Positions 49,365 through 62,013 of a stretch of DNA of 64,000 nucleotides are shown here, one piece after another; position 1 is the first letter of the stretch, and each line of letters starts with the position of its first letter. The position numbers and the translations under genes are program-made. Below the pieces are notes generated by a model, which saw nothing but the letters and a program-made list of their open reading frames with translations, had not been told where the DNA came from and made no database searches. This DNA is from Typhlomys cinereus (taxonomy: Eukaryota; Chordata; Mammalia; Rodentia; Platacanthomyidae), in assembly GCA_023101885.1 (NCBI GenBank), contig JALPQD010000246.1:1591472-1655471 (forward strand), in the 5' to 3' direction.

Positions 49365-49891
49365 ATTCTTTCTTCACTCCCTCCTTCCTTCTTTTCTTTC
49401 CTTTCTTCCTTCCTTCATTTTCCTCCCTCCCTCCCACCTTCCCTTCCTTCTTTTGCTCCTCCTTTTCTTCTTCCCCCCTCCCTGCTTCCCTCCCTGATTT
49501 CCTCTCTCTTTCCTTTCTTCTTTCCCTTTTTTCCTTCTTCCCTTCCCTTCCTTCCTTCCTTCATTCCTACCTTCCTTCTTCTTCCCTTTCCTCCCCTTCC
49601 CTCCCCTCCCCTTCCTTCCTTCCTCCCCTTCCTTCCTTCCTCCCCTTCCTTCCTTCCTTCCTTTCTTCCTTCCTCCCCTTCCTCCCCTTCCTTCCTTCCC
49701 TTCCTCCTCCTCTCCTTCTCCTTCCTCTCCTTTCTCCTTTCTTCCTTCCTTCCTCTCCTTCCTTCCTCCCCTTCTTTCCTTCCTTCCTCTCCTTCCTTCC
49801 TCCCCTCCCTCCCTTCCTTCCTTCCTTCCTTCCTTCCTTCCTTCCTTCCTTCCTTCCTTCCTTCCTTCCTTCCTTCCTTCCTTCCTTCCTC
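49365..49891. repeat. ~525-bp polypyrimidine (CCTT)n tract
   Basis: Almost all bases on the plus strand are C or T, built of CCTT, CTTCC and CCCTCC variants. The last ~80 bases (about 49812-49890) are perfect (CCTT)n. Frames of 172-227 codons on both strands (Ser/Pro/Leu/Phe-rich or Lys/Glu/Gly/Arg-rich) are repeat artefacts and not genes. Confidence 0.95.
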
Positions 49892-51289
49892 CATCATGCT
49901 CTTGGGGCCTTGGAGTGGGTGACATAGATGCAATATTGTTTGTTTTCATTATAGAAATAGATCGTTGACTTTATTTTTCACATGTTGTTGGGCCCATTAA
50001 TAAAGAACATCTCATTCATATTCAGAATATTCAGAGCTCTCCTCTCTGGCAATCAAGAATCTGGAATTTTGTTAACATCTGGATAATCTCAGTAAGAGCC
50101 TAACATGAACGTTGGCCACTTTCATACTTGCTCTCAGATCCCTCTCCCCAGCAGACATGCATGCAGAGCTAGGAGATGAAGCAGGTTCCTTCTTTACATT
50201 GCATGCTAGGTTACTGCTATGTTGGCTCTGTTTCACTCATCACTGTTTTTAGGTCTAGAGACAACCTATAAAAAACCACAGATGTTAATGTCAGTAGATT
50301 CCTCTGGAAACTCTCCTATGTGGGCTGCTCCTGGTCTCTGCTCCGTAGCTGCATATCAAGTTGTTGTCTCTCTGCCCCTTTTTAATGATGGCTTGCCTGG
50401 GGCCTGACATGAGCCCTGTTTTGTAATTTCTGATATAGTTGATCTTCTGAGTACTGACAACATGCCTTAGATCACACCAGACGGTGAGAGAAAAGAGGAA
50501 ATCTGATTGTTGCCCCAAGGAGAAGCATTGAAACATACATATCACCTCTGGACATGGGAAGAAGTTTTGTAACAGTGAAGCACTCAGAAATTATCATTTT
50601 CTCAGAATCAGACGTGATGACCAGAAATACACAATTGAAGTCTCTTAAGTGGATATACTAGTTCTAGTTCTCCTGATAATAATTGAAATAAAATTAAAGT
50701 CACTTGAGGCTTAAATAAGATAATGTAGACTTTGTCATCTACTTGGATGTCAATCTTTTTTATTTCACTTGCATGGGTAAAAGACTTTTTGTTGGTATGT
50801 AGGCACTATAATATAGCATCCAATTTTTTTCTTGAACTAATTACCTGTATTTGTGGTCCAAAAATTCCCTTAATTATTTAGAGGGCTTATGTTCATTCAT
50901 GCATTATGCTATCTAGTTATAAATCAAATCTATCTTATTTTTATGGAATGAAATCTACCCTTAAATGTAAAAAAGTTGCTTTACTTTATATAGGGGCTAT
51001 CTGGTCATTATTATTCCTAATATTTTTATGACTTATTTCTCTTGTGTTTGATACCTTAGAACATTACCCAGCATATCCTGATTGTTTCTTTCAATCTCTT
51101 TATTATTTCCCATATTACATATCACTTAACCTTCAACAGTAAGTTACATTCTGTCAAGTCTACCTTCATTTCTTTTGCAATAGATGTAGTTTATTTATAA
51201 TATCACAAATTGTGTATTTGCTAGGACTGTAGATTACATATTCAACAGAAGCTTCAGCACCTATTTTACCTTTATTTTTATTTATCTTT
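49892..51289. other. Unique non-coding DNA
   Basis: No gene or confident repeat recognised. Confidence 0.45.
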
Positions 51290-51402
51290 TTGTGTGTGCA
51301 TGTGTGAGTGTGTGTTTATGTGTGTGTGTGTGTATCAGAGGGTAGTGTGTGTCCCTGTGGAGGATCAAAGGTGAATTCAGGAATCATCTTGGATTGCAGA
51401 AC
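51290..51402 (-). mobile_element. 3' fragment of CA-tailed SINE, antisense
   Basis: A GT tract (about 51293-51335) runs into GTCCCTGTGGAGGATCAAAG and GGAATCATCTTGGATTGC, the reverse complement of the family's 3' half. The tRNA-like head is missing. Confidence 0.65.
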
Positions 51403-52700
51403 CTATTTTAATAGACAAAGAAAATGGTGAAAGACATGTACAAAGTCATTAAGGAACTGAAATGTCTGATGTTTGCACAAAGCAATAACACACACTTGGT
51501 AGAGCAGATGAAGAGACTGAGGATGATTTACTTCTAAGTTCCCCTCTTTAGCAAACATGTCCTTAATTTTCCGTGTAATGTTCAACAGATTTCAGAATTA
51601 CTTAACTCAACCCTCATGAGCTGAACTATGTTCTCTTCATGGTGTAAATACAAGCTTAAATTTAATGCACCATAGACCATAGTTAACATTTTACATTCTC
51701 TTAAATGTCTTGCTTATTAACAAAAGATGTATGTAGTTAAACTAGTCCTTCAAATAGGTCAATTAGTTCAGGTCTTAGAAAAAAGCATGGAATTTAAGAA
51801 AAATGATATTTTATAGTATTTAACAATATTTGAAATCTATTTAGTTTTGCTTTAACTCAGTTAAAATGTAAGAATATGTGGTTTTGCAGTCTTGATGACC
51901 TAGTGAAGTGTTTCATATTCATCTATCTAAATGTAGATGAAATGTGTTGAGTTCTTAAAAGAAAGAATCCAAATCTCATAAACTTTTCAATGCCCTTAAT
52001 TATAATAATGTCCTATAACATTTGAAGCATTGTGCAATTTGAGATCAATTTAAGAATTAGCATTTTTATTCGTCTGTTTCTTGGTTGGCTAATTGATTTA
52101 TCTCACAGGGACAAGAACAGACAATGTCATTTGAATTTCATTTAAAAGAGATTTGCCCTTCTGGATATATCAATCACCTTTGTTTCCATGCTCACTGAAA
52201 AGAAACAGAGATTGTTAAACAACTTGAAACCACAAGAAAACCTAAATAGGATAAAAAATATCATAATATCCACGATGAGACACAGAGAAAAACTAAATAA
52301 AACCCTCAGGCTCAGTAGTTTTTGGTTGACTTCAAAACTCACTTATTTTGAAGGTCACTAACTTGGAAACACTATATCTTTAGCTTCCACTTACTTTCTT
52401 ATAGTTAATGATAATAGTTGGATGTCTAATTAATGAGGACTTTTCAAATATCTAGTAATAAACCTTTCCCAACAGGAGGATGTGCACTGTCCTCACATCA
52501 TGATTACAATACCGGGTTCTGAACCTGTCACCCATAAAAATCCATGAAGCTTGAACACAAGCATCCAGACCACATTTACTCCTCCAATCACCCTTTCCCA
52601 TATCTTAAATTTTCTGGCTGCTTTACACAATGAATATCTCCAAATTCCACATGGGGAGAGTCAGATTTGAAATCTGGGTTTCCCCATCATGCCTGGCTAC
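51403..52700. other. Unique non-coding DNA
   Basis: Nothing recognised. Confidence 0.5.
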
Positions 52701-53066
52701 TGTCATTGTTTGAATATGAGTTGCCTCCCCTCCAGAGGTTCATGTGTTTGACTCCTTAGCTGGTGTTGATATTAGGAAATGCTGTGGCACCTTTCCTTAG
52801 GAGGTAGAGAGCCTTGTTGGAGGAAGGCATGGCACAGCTGGCAGCACTGTCTTTCCCCATTCTTACTCGTTCAATCTCCTGATTGCTTCAAGGGTCTAAA
52901 CTGGTTTTTCGTTGTTGTCCTCAGCCACATGTTTTGCCGTGTGATTCCCAACATTAAAGGCCTATACCACACTCTGCCACTGAAAGTCATATGACTGGCC
53001 TGTCTTCCCTTGACCTGGTTGTGTCAAAGTACTGTCACTCAACAACAAAAGGAGAGTGATCGCAAC
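52701..53066 (+). mobile_element. MaLR-like LTR
   Basis: Starts TGTCATTGTTTGAATATGAG and ends near GATCGCAACA, with the middle resembling 1925-2303 (GAGGAAGGCATGGCACAG versus GAAGGAAGGCATGTCACAG). No internal sequence or target duplication was seen. Confidence 0.65.
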
Positions 53067-53259
53067 AACTGCCTTACAAAATCAATTACACTGTTATGAA
53101 AATTTATGTCAGTGATGGACACACTGCATAGCGGGTCTTGAGGTGAGAATGTCATGGCAGATTTTATGACTAACTTAAGTTAGGTACATGGACCAAGAAG
53201 CAGCAGAGTATGTTAGTGTTTTCGAATGTGTGTATAGTGTATGTGACTTTGTGCTTACT
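53067..53259. other. Unique spacer
   Basis: Nothing recognised. Confidence 0.4.
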
Positions 53260-53315
53260 AATATATATATACACATATATTAATATGTACTAATATGTAT
53301 ACATTTATATATAAA
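53260..53315. repeat. AT-rich (TA)n-like tract
   Basis: Alternating TATATA with ACACAT and TAATATG units. Confidence 0.8.
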
Positions 53316-54744
53316 CAAGCTTAGAGAAACTCTCATTGACAAAAATCTACCAAAATATTATACTCCAAATAAATAAATAGTGATGACTTACAACTTACTT
53401 CCATAGAACAAATGTCAACTAATAAGTACAGAAAGAAAACAGAATTAAAAGATCACAATGGCTAACCACACTAACATTGATCAAGATAAAAATTGTTAGA
53501 AGAAGTTAAAATTGGAGGAGAAGAATGGGTTTGAAAATTAGTAGACTATATCTTAATGTATTCCCTGATAAGTGTCTTCTAAAAAAGCTAGCCAGTACCT
53601 TTATTGGTAAGATTTAAGTTAGTAGTGAAATGTAAGTTAAGACATTTAACATAGAACAATTACTATATATAACATGCTAAAGGGCAAATAAATGCTAATG
53701 CATAAAAAACTCATTTTACAACACAGCAAATACACAGATAGTAGTAAGCAAGGAATTGATTAAATCCAATACAATTTGGCTAATGGAAACTGTGCTTTCA
53801 ATTTCACGATTTCTAGTTTTATAAAAAGAATCACATGAACTTCACTGCATTTTGTCAGTTTTCTCCATAGTAGTTCTGAGATCCAAGAGTAAGCTACTAA
53901 ATAAGTTATTTCCATATATAGAAGTGACTGAGCCTAGAAAAATGTGTATTTTCTTCTTAGTTTCATTTCAGTAGGCCAAACTTCATCCATACTGGCCTCA
54001 AATAATGAAGATTGGGAGAGAGTTATGAGCTCGTTTTCTTCTGTCTGTGTCTATTCCTGCCTTTACCTATCTTCTAATTTCTTGCGTCTGATGTGTGCTA
54101 ACACTGCCCCAGCCTCTCTTTTTCTCCATGAGTCTTCTCTTCATTTACACTGGTCTACACAAGTGTCTTCAGCTTTCACACACTGTTACCGTTCCACCTG
54201 CCTTTTGGAAGTCTAATCTGGCGGGAACTTTTGTTCAGATCTTCCACAGAGGTTTTGATCTCGATTTTTCCTTCTCAAATCAGCATTCCTGGAAACGGCC
54301 CCGGGAGTAGTACCTCCTCCATCTGTAACTTCACATCAATCAATCATCCACCATCTAGGCCCCTGTTATTCCATAGCCTTATGATGACCCCACTGTCATG
54401 CACCTGGTCCTGTTCATTCCGTTCTCCAGCAGAACATAGATGATGCAATCCCATAGCTCTAATTGAAATGATTTTAAAGCTTTCCAATGCTCTCAGGAAA
54501 TATTTGGTCTTAATCTGACCCCCTTCTTTTTATGTATTTTATCTTTCAAGTCATGTTACTCTTTGAAATCAACTAGTGTTTTTTTTTTTTCAGTGAATTC
54601 TGCAGAACCCTGTTCTTGTCTCAAGACAGCCTCCCCTCAAGATCACTTGAAGGTGCCTCTCAACTCTGGATTCTCCAAGGATTCCACACCTCACCTTGAT
54701 AGAATCGTTACAAACTCCATGGAATGCATGTGACAATTTGATTA
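53316..54744. other. Unique non-coding DNA
   Basis: AT-rich up to about 53940, then a more GC-balanced part (53940-54470) with several short plus-strand frames and no recognised family. Confidence 0.45.
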
Positions 54745-54845
54745 TCCAGAGAGCAGAGGAAATGTCTGATTCTGATCCTTATTGTGTCTTCACATACACA
54801 GAAGGGTGCCAAGCACTTGGTCATCACCCAATAATTTTGTTTCAC
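54745..54845 (+). mobile_element. Possible L2 3' end
   Basis: The order GAAATGTCTGATTCTGATCC, ATACACAGAAGGGTGCCAAG, CACTTGGTCATCACCCAATA resembles the L2 3' end (GGGACTTTGTCT... CAGTGCCTGGCACATAGTAGG... CAATAAA). Highly decayed. Confidence 0.3.
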
Positions 54846-55470
54846 TTCTCTTTCCGGAGCAGCCGACCTCATTTACATATGTATTAGACCTTGTTTGCAT
54901 ATGGATTAGAATGCAGCCCAAACTGAGAAGAGATATGGAAGCAGGTGGGATATCTGGCAAAATGACTATTGCTTGGAGTTTGGAGCCACACAGAATTGAA
55001 AGCCATTACACTTTATCTCCACACCAGATAATATACCCCAAGATCCTCCTTTCCCAAGCGAAAACATTGAGAGGCACTAGCATGACTGCTATGAGTACAA
55101 TCATAATAAGCTGTGCTTTTAGAAGGCTGCTAAGAACATAAAATATGATATTATGATACTGATGTTTCTGTGCACAATGTAATTCAAGCTTCCCAAACAA
55201 TTAACATTAATTCAATTTCACACATAAGCAAACCACTGTGCAGAGAACAAGGTGACAACTAGCCAGTGTTGTATCTCATTAAACAGCATCCAATTTGTGT
55301 TTGCCTAGCTCCCGAATTACAGTCTTCTAACTATGTAAATTGTTCATTCTCTTCATTCATTCATATCTATTGTCTCTAGGTATCTCCTAAAATATCTGTC
55401 CATCAATCTGTTTCATCATTAATTTTCTTATTTGGAAATTACATTGTGCTCCTAATCCCCTACTGAAAAT

Positions 55471-55472
<2 letters not shown>
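54846..55472. other. Unique non-coding DNA
   Basis: Nothing recognised. Confidence 0.45.
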
Positions 55473-55507
<35 letters not shown>

Positions 55508-55508
55508 G
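55473..55508. repeat. (CT)n microsatellite
   Basis: CT tract with one extra T. Confidence 0.9.
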
Positions 55509-58328
55509 GAATCAAGTTCCATTACAGAATGTGCATTTCTGCAATATTGCATTACTGGTCTCTTCACAGGGCTACAGTATACAGCAAAACCTGGGTCTTA
55601 CCACAGATATTCTGGTCATCTGTAGTCCGTAGGATAAAGATGTCTCTTTCCTCCTGAATGGAGTGGGTGGTTGAGATAGAAAGTGGGTAAGATAGAAATC
55701 AACCTGTGTTTTGTTATCAGTAAAGGGTCCTTGACTTGTGAGTCAAAAGCCAATAATATAAGATTGAACTCTGTTCTCATCAGTACAGCTAAAAGGTTGT
55801 GTGAAAAGAAAAAGGAAAGAAGGGTGGAACAAGTTCATTTTTTCAGCTTTTAAAATTTTCACCAAAAGAGACTGAGTTCCAAAAATACTTGATAGTTAAC
55901 AAATATAAATAAGGAACTGATGTGTACTGAGAAATGAAGAGTTAAAATACTGTTGTAATTTCAGAAATTCAAATTAGATCACAGATATCATAATTTCTTT
56001 TTTACTGTGAAAAGCCATTCCATATACACCAGTGTTTTTTTTAAAAAAGTAAAAACAAAACAAAACCAAGTACCTGCGGGTAATCCAGGCTCATGATCCA
56101 TCACTTTTGAGAACTAAGATTACATTGTGTGAATGTTTTCTGAGAGCTAAGGTATTTTGTCAAGTGAATGTTTTCCATGCACTAGGAGACCACAATGAAT
56201 CTTTGCCCTTGTTGAATTGACTGTGGATCATCAGGGTATTTGATCAAAGCCACAGAATAATGAAGCAAATTTAACTGTCCTTGTTTCTATTTAAATATGC
56301 CAAAGTTTATGAACAAGATTTATTTCTAGGTTATAAATACAAATGCATACTTATGTGTACATTGAAATAAAAACAAAGTAATGTACCCTGGAAGATTTAC
56401 AGTTTGCTACATAATAACCTATCATTTCAAGAATAAGTAGAACACTCTGACCTTTATATTTGATGATACCGATTAACATAAACTTGATTAATAAACAACT
56501 TTCTGAGTTGTCACTGATTGCCATCAACATTTATAAGTTATCTCATTCTCTACTGTGACTACTTTAACTATAACCATTGTGATAGGTGAAGGAAGACAGT
56601 AGCCACAGATATTGATTACATAGATTTGCTTCCTATCTACATCAATTTTAATGAAACCATTTAACCACTACCTGAAAAGAGTTTATTGCCATAAGCAATT
56701 TAGTCAGAGTTTCCAATGCTAAGGAGACAGAGAAACCCAAACATTATCTAAAATTCAGGCTGTTGATTCCTGACACAGCACTCACCTCCAAAAGAATGAG
56801 AGATGATTTATTCTGAACCAAATAGGAATAGTCATGGCCTAGAAACACAGATTCTGATTGTCCTCAATAACATTTTCCAATGTGCAAGTGACTTTATGAA
56901 TTACTGTAGCCACAGGACTGAAGAAAGTCATGTGTCAGGGAACACATGCTGGTAACATTAGTAGTATTCAGGGGAAATGTTTACCACAAGAATCAGATGA
57001 TATCTGCAGATACTAGCTTCTGGATTGGTAGAAGTTATTATTTGCTCAGTTAATACCATGTATACTCTGATAATTTAAAAGATGTCAGGTCATATAAACA
57101 ATTAAGGTGCTAAATGACTTTTAAGGGAACTAAAAGTAACACAAAATAATTTGACTCTGAATCTACAACATTCCCACTGCCTGAGATCACGAAGTCCTAA
57201 GCAATAAATCAGCCATGTAGAATCTCTGACAAGAGCGTGGATTTTCTTGGCAGCTTCAGTTCGCCACACACCTGTAGCAGAGTCCTAAAGCAAGAAAAGA
57301 CGGACACTGTGAGATGTCGTGCTGCACTGGAGTAAGGATCAGAAGACACCAAAGACCACGAGGAAAGCAAGATTCACCTGGTAGGGAAGAATCGGGCTGG
57401 CAAAAGGAAAGGGTGTTATAAAGGAAAGGAAGGGACGGGGATGGGGGGCGAGGCTCTGTGCTGTGTTACCTATAAAGAAGGCTCCAGTGTGAACTGTGGC
57501 AGAATGAGTCTTGGGAACTTAATCCAGAAGCATCATGAGTAGCTTCATTCGCCTCTCTCCTGCTGCCTGCGGTTGAAATACATCATAGGCAGCCTGGGGA
57601 GGAAGGTTTTCTCTATGGTATCTGAGAGGTTTGGATAACAGAGACGCTGCCCATTGTCTTCTATTTCCTAACAGACTAGCTAGCAACCCAAGAAGTGACA
57701 GGTGTCCAATAAATTTGCTAAATTAAAATATCATTGCCAGGAAGAATTTTATTATTTTTTTCATCTCTAACTAAGCAAGCAGCCTTAACTGAATTCTCGG
57801 GTTCACGTGTTTCTTTCCCTTTAACTGACAGTTTGGGGGCAGCTGAGTGAATTGACTCACAGCACGGCATATCACCACAGTGACTGGCTCTTTATTCTGC
57901 TTTCTGATGCATTGGATAATGCCTAAAATCATGTTTAACTCAAAAATTCCTGGACTTTATGGTTAATGGCATTCACTCAGAGGAAAAATGTTCTACGTGT
58001 TTATTTTTCATAAAATTTTGCAATTCAACATTCACTAATGTTTTGATCTCTTTACCCATTTCTCTCTTTTATAAACTTCAACATTTTTCTACTTATATTG
58101 CTAGGTCCATGCATGGATTAGTCCAAAATAAATGTGCAAAATCTATTTTTATTATTTCCTAAAAATAAAGGAATATAATTGTTGGATAGTGCGTTTATAC
58201 CTTTGAACCATATATATTCATTTCAGATACATAGTTATCACTTCTTCAAACCTTGTGAAAATATTACTTATAAATTTACTAAAAATTTAGACTCTTCTGT
58301 CTCATCTTTTATTTATTCATCTGAGAAA
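55509..58328. other. Unique non-coding DNA
   Basis: About 2.8 kb without a recognised transposon or gene. A moderately GC-rich patch at about 57230-57680 has few CpGs and is not a CpG island. Confidence 0.5.
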
Positions 58329-58422
58329 GAAAGAGAGATGCATCATGCGGGCTTCCAGGAATCAAACTCAACCAGCTTTGTAAGCAAGCACCTTACCACT
58401 GAGCTATCTCACTGGCCCAAAA
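58329..58422 (-). mobile_element. ID-like tRNA-derived SINE, antisense
   Basis: The reverse complement starts GGGCCAGTGAGATAGCTCAG, then TGGTAAGGTGCTTGCTTACA and a B-box-like GTTTGATTCCTGG, the layout of rodent ID-type SINEs derived from a tRNA. The A-rich tail on the sense strand corresponds to the CTTTCTTTCTC side. Confidence 0.7.
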
Positions 58423-59527
58423 GTTTAGATTGCTATGTTATCATGATAACTAATGCGGGCTTGTATAGTTAAACTCAGTCAGAGGCTAGACATCTCAGGA
58501 TCTGCTGTGACCTTGAAGTTGTCACTACTTGTGACATAACACACAGTCAGTATGAGAACACACCCTGTTATAACACACAGTCAGTGCTGCTGCACTGATG
58601 TTTTGAAGACCCAAATTTACTCCTACCTGGTTGACATTTTTGCCACAGTGTTAGCAGAACTGAAATCTTGAGTTTGTTTCTGTATGATTTCACTTGAGAC
58701 ATGTCCAACCTGCACATGACTTCAAGGAGTCACGTACAAAATATACACTCGTAAGATGTCTAAGAGGCAACTTTGCCCACGGTATGTCTTATGAGCCACA
58801 CTCATTGAGGCAGGCAGGATACACCTCAAATGATACCCATGATCTTTGTGCTCTCTGGTCTGCATCTGGACTTGGATGTCAATGGATTCTTTCCCTGAGA
58901 CTTCACAGGGGAGATACTCTTCTCCCAACATCTTAACTTGTACCCAGAGCCCCAGATCACTCAAGATCTGACGTATATAGCTGCCCAAATTTGTGATGAT
59001 TTATTCCAGTAACACAGCAAAACATAGTATGAATATGCCTTACATGAAGTAAATAGGATAAGATGAGCTTCACATCTCCTACTTTTGTTTTCAATTTGGA
59101 GATATTTAAATATACGGGAATATTAAATATATAAACTATTCTGGGGATATATCCCAAAATTGAATATAGAATGTATATGTTTGGGAGCATTAATATTTCA
59201 ATTTTGGATGTGTACCCTTCCATGTCTGGTGTAACAATCCTTCACTGGATTCTAGGGGATTCTTCTTAAGTCATTTCATAGACTATCAGAAGCTGCTAGA
59301 GCTTTGATAACTCATAGTGAATATATTATTTGTATTTTTCTGGAAATTTAATGTGTGTAAACTTCATCCAGCATTTTTTCTTAAGTTCCTACCTATTAGT
59401 CGTCTTCTAATTTTATGGTTTCATTTATTTGTATAACTTTACATTCAACACAATTTTCCATAAAACTTGTGGTTTTATTGTACAGCTTTGCACAGAATGG
59501 TTTCAGAATTTTTTTCTCTCTCTCTGC

Positions 59528-59530
<3 letters not shown>
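58423..59530. other. Unique non-coding DNA
   Basis: A pair of short direct repeats (ATAACACACAGTCAGT) occurs at 58537-58552 and 58570-58585. Otherwise nothing is recognised. Confidence 0.45.
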
Positions 59531-59568
<38 letters not shown>

Positions 59569-59582
59569 CTCTCTCTCTCTCT
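59531..59582. repeat. (CA)n then (CT)n microsatellite
   Basis: CA tract to about 59566 followed directly by a CT tract. Confidence 0.95.
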
Positions 59583-59610
59583 TATATGCATAAGTTATAT
59601 ATATATGTAA

Positions 59611-59957
59611 GTTACTTTTCTTATTGCTGTCACTAATACTGGATAAGTAGCAACTTAAGATAGAAAAGATTTATCTTGCATAATATATCATATTATCATA
59701 CCATAGATGGAAAGCATGATGGTGGGCAGAGCCATGGAGGAAGGATTGTGCAGCTGGGATCTGTAGCCACCTCACATCCTGACCAAGCAAGAAGGAAAAA
59801 GCAGACGCAAATGAGGCTGAGTTGTAAACAGCAAGGCACTCCCTCCACCCAGAGAGACTTGTCTCCTGAAGGTCTGGTAGAATTCCATAGCAACACCAGC
59901 AGTCATAGACCAAGTTTTCAAACATAAGAGCCTGGGGGGAACAGTCTATATCCAAGG
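59611..59957 (-). mobile_element. MaLR-like LTR, antisense
   Basis: The reverse complement begins near GACTGTTCCCCCCAGGCTC, then TTATGTTTGAAAACTTGGTC, and ends with an AGTATTAGTGACAGCAATAAG-like segment. This is the MaLR layout seen at 1925. GC content is higher than the surroundings, which explains several frames of 66-94 codons. Confidence 0.6.
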
Positions 59958-60238
59958 CAAAACAACTATCTATATTCTACCAATACTATGTAAATATGCC
60001 ACTTGTTGCATGTGCATCTGCAGAATGGGTCTGCTGACTGTCACCTGGAGCACAAAGTAGTTCTCTTTACACAGAGCTGTTTGTACACTATATCCCGCCT
60101 TCACAGATGTCCATTGGAGGAAACAATGATTCGCTCTCTACTTTTCAAAAGATGAACCTTTCCTCTTTCCTTCATGCATTTATCAGATGTTATATCTTGT
60201 GGGCCTAGAGATTTGAGTGTCTTGTATGACTTCCCTCT
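59958..60238. other. Unique spacer
   Basis: Nothing recognised. Confidence 0.45.
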
Positions 60239-60675
60239 TGTCATGGTTAGGCACAGGAGTCAACTTGATAGTAGAGGATTTGAGCTCTGGGCACATTTGT
60301 AGAGAATTAATGGTTGAGCATTAATGGTTGAGCTCCTCCAGAGCAAACCTGCAGGAGATTGTCTAGCTGATGGGGAAGGCCTAGCCCATGGTGGGTGGGA
60401 TTGGGCCCTGGAATAAATCACAGAGAGCGGTTGAGAGAGTTGGCATCCTTCTGTTCACTTGGCCAGACATGCTGGTCTGTCAAGTAAGGATCGTCTCTCT
60501 CTCAGCCGTTATGTAGAGATGGTGTGGCCAGTTCCCTTGGCCCTGGTGTTGATACATGCCCTCCCATAAAGCTGGACTAAGAACCATAACCAGACTATTG
60601 TAAGAAAATAAACCCTTTGTTTCTTTAAGCCTTTTAATGGTGGTATATCAACAACCATGCAGCCAAACTACAACA
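60239..60675 (+). mobile_element. ~437-bp ERVL/ERV3-like LTR
   Basis: Starts TGTCATGGTTAGGCACAGG and ends CTACAACA; it matches 25195-25615 and 61077-61501 throughout. A perfect 14-base tandem duplication (ATTAATGGTTGAGC at 60306-60319 and 60320-60333) accounts for its greater length. AATAAACCCTTTG near 60608 is the likely polyadenylation signal. No 5-bp target duplication was found at its ends, unlike its relatives. Confidence 0.8.
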
Positions 60676-61076
60676 CAGCCATATCTTTCAATCACCATAC
60701 ATTGCTAACTCATCACTGTATATTTTAATAGCCCATTTGTTTTCCTGTCTTCATGATGGATCGAAAACTTTAGGAGCAATAATGTCATATCTGATCTATT
60801 CTCATATTACTTTATAAACAATTTTGCTTAGTGCCAAGTACACCACAGATACCTCAATCATCAAATTTTGATTGAAAATAGAACAAAATAATAGATCATA
60901 GGACAACCATATTTTTGTTCCTACAGTCTCATGATGTATTTGAAAGAATATAGTTATTTTCCTTCTATAGTATTAGAAACATTAATGTCAAAATTAAAAT
61001 GATTTGTAGCATTTTCTGGCATTCCTTTACAAAAACATGCCATGATCCTAGAAATATTAGCATGTACTTTGGGCTA
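60676..61076. other. 401-bp AT-rich spacer between two same-orientation LTRs
   Basis: No tRNA primer-binding-site-like sequence directly after the first LTR, and no polypurine tract directly before the second, was seen. It therefore looks like unique DNA and not a deleted proviral interior. Confidence 0.5.
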
Positions 61077-61501
61077 TGTCATAGTTAGGCACAGGTGTCA
61101 ACTTGACAGTTGATGGTTTGAGCTCTGTGCACATTTGTAGACAATAAGTGGTTGAGTTAGGCCCACAGCAAAATTGCAGGAGATTGTCTAGCTGATGGGG
61201 AAGGCCCACCCCTTGGTGGGTGGGATTAGGCCCTGGAATAAATCACAGAGAGCTGGTTGAGAGAGTTGGCATCCTTCTGTTCACTTGGCCAGACATGCTG
61301 GTCTGGCATGTAAGGATCATCTTTCTCTCAGCTGTCATGTAGAGATGGTGTGGCCAATTCCCTTGGCCCTGATGTTGGCACATGCTCTCCCATCAAGCTG
61401 GACTGAGAATTGTAACTGAACTGTCATAAGGAAATAAACCCCTTGTTCTCTTCAACCATTTGATGGTCATTTATCAGCAACCATGCAGACGAACTGCTAC
61501 A
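61077..61501 (+). mobile_element. ~425-bp ERVL/ERV3-like solo LTR
   Basis: Starts TGTCATAGTTAGGCACAGG, ends GAACTGCTACA. GGCTA before (61072-61076) and GGCTG after (61502-61506) match at four of five bases, consistent with an eroded 5-bp target duplication. The same family as the LTR 401 bases upstream. Confidence 0.8.
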
Positions 61502-61977
61502 GGCTGTGAGATAAAGTGATATAATTGTTGAAATACAAACAGTTAAGAATTAGAAATTATCTTTATTTCTTCAAGTCAGGATACACGTGTGCTATTTTCT
61601 AAGCTACGTAATTGGTAAGCATTGTTTAAAGACAAAATTAGCTCCCTAATTTGGCTTAGCAGCTCTTCCAAGGTGTCGTAAGGATAATGAGGCCATACTC
61701 AATTTATGAGCCATGTAGGCAAGTTAGCTTACTCCACCTGAAAATGACTTGCAAAATGTATGAAATGCTTATAGCTGCAGTTGAAAATATTGTGTGAAAA
61801 CATTTCTGGGGTCATATTAAAAATTATTAAGTGATTTTAGAAATTTGTTGTGCTTGGGACTTTTTGCAGGAAAGAAAATTGGGAGAAATCATTTGGTATT
61901 TTGCAAGTGGATTTTAATATCAACATAATTGGAAGTTAGGGGAAAGAAGAAAATATAGCTCAGCATGTGCGATGGCT
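61502..61977. other. Unique non-coding DNA
   Basis: AT-rich; nothing recognised. Confidence 0.5.
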
Positions 61978-61979
61978 CA

Positions 61980-62013
<34 letters not shown>

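Noticed and set aside
49244..49949. Open frames of 227, 191 and 172 codons
   Set aside because: All lie in the polypyrimidine repeat; composition is purely Ser/Pro/Leu/Phe or Lys/Glu/Gly/Arg and openness follows from lack of stop-forming bases.
54782..55141. 119-codon plus-strand frame as a possible exon
   Set aside because: Overlaps an apparent L2-like remnant; no splice context or recognised protein family.
57230..57680. CpG island/promoter
   Set aside because: Only mildly GC-rich and few CpGs; no initiator, TATA or first-exon evidence.
60239..61501. A truncated provirus with two LTRs
   Set aside because: Spacer lacks recognisable proviral ends, and the second LTR has its own near-matching 5-bp duplication. 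Kept as two insertions.
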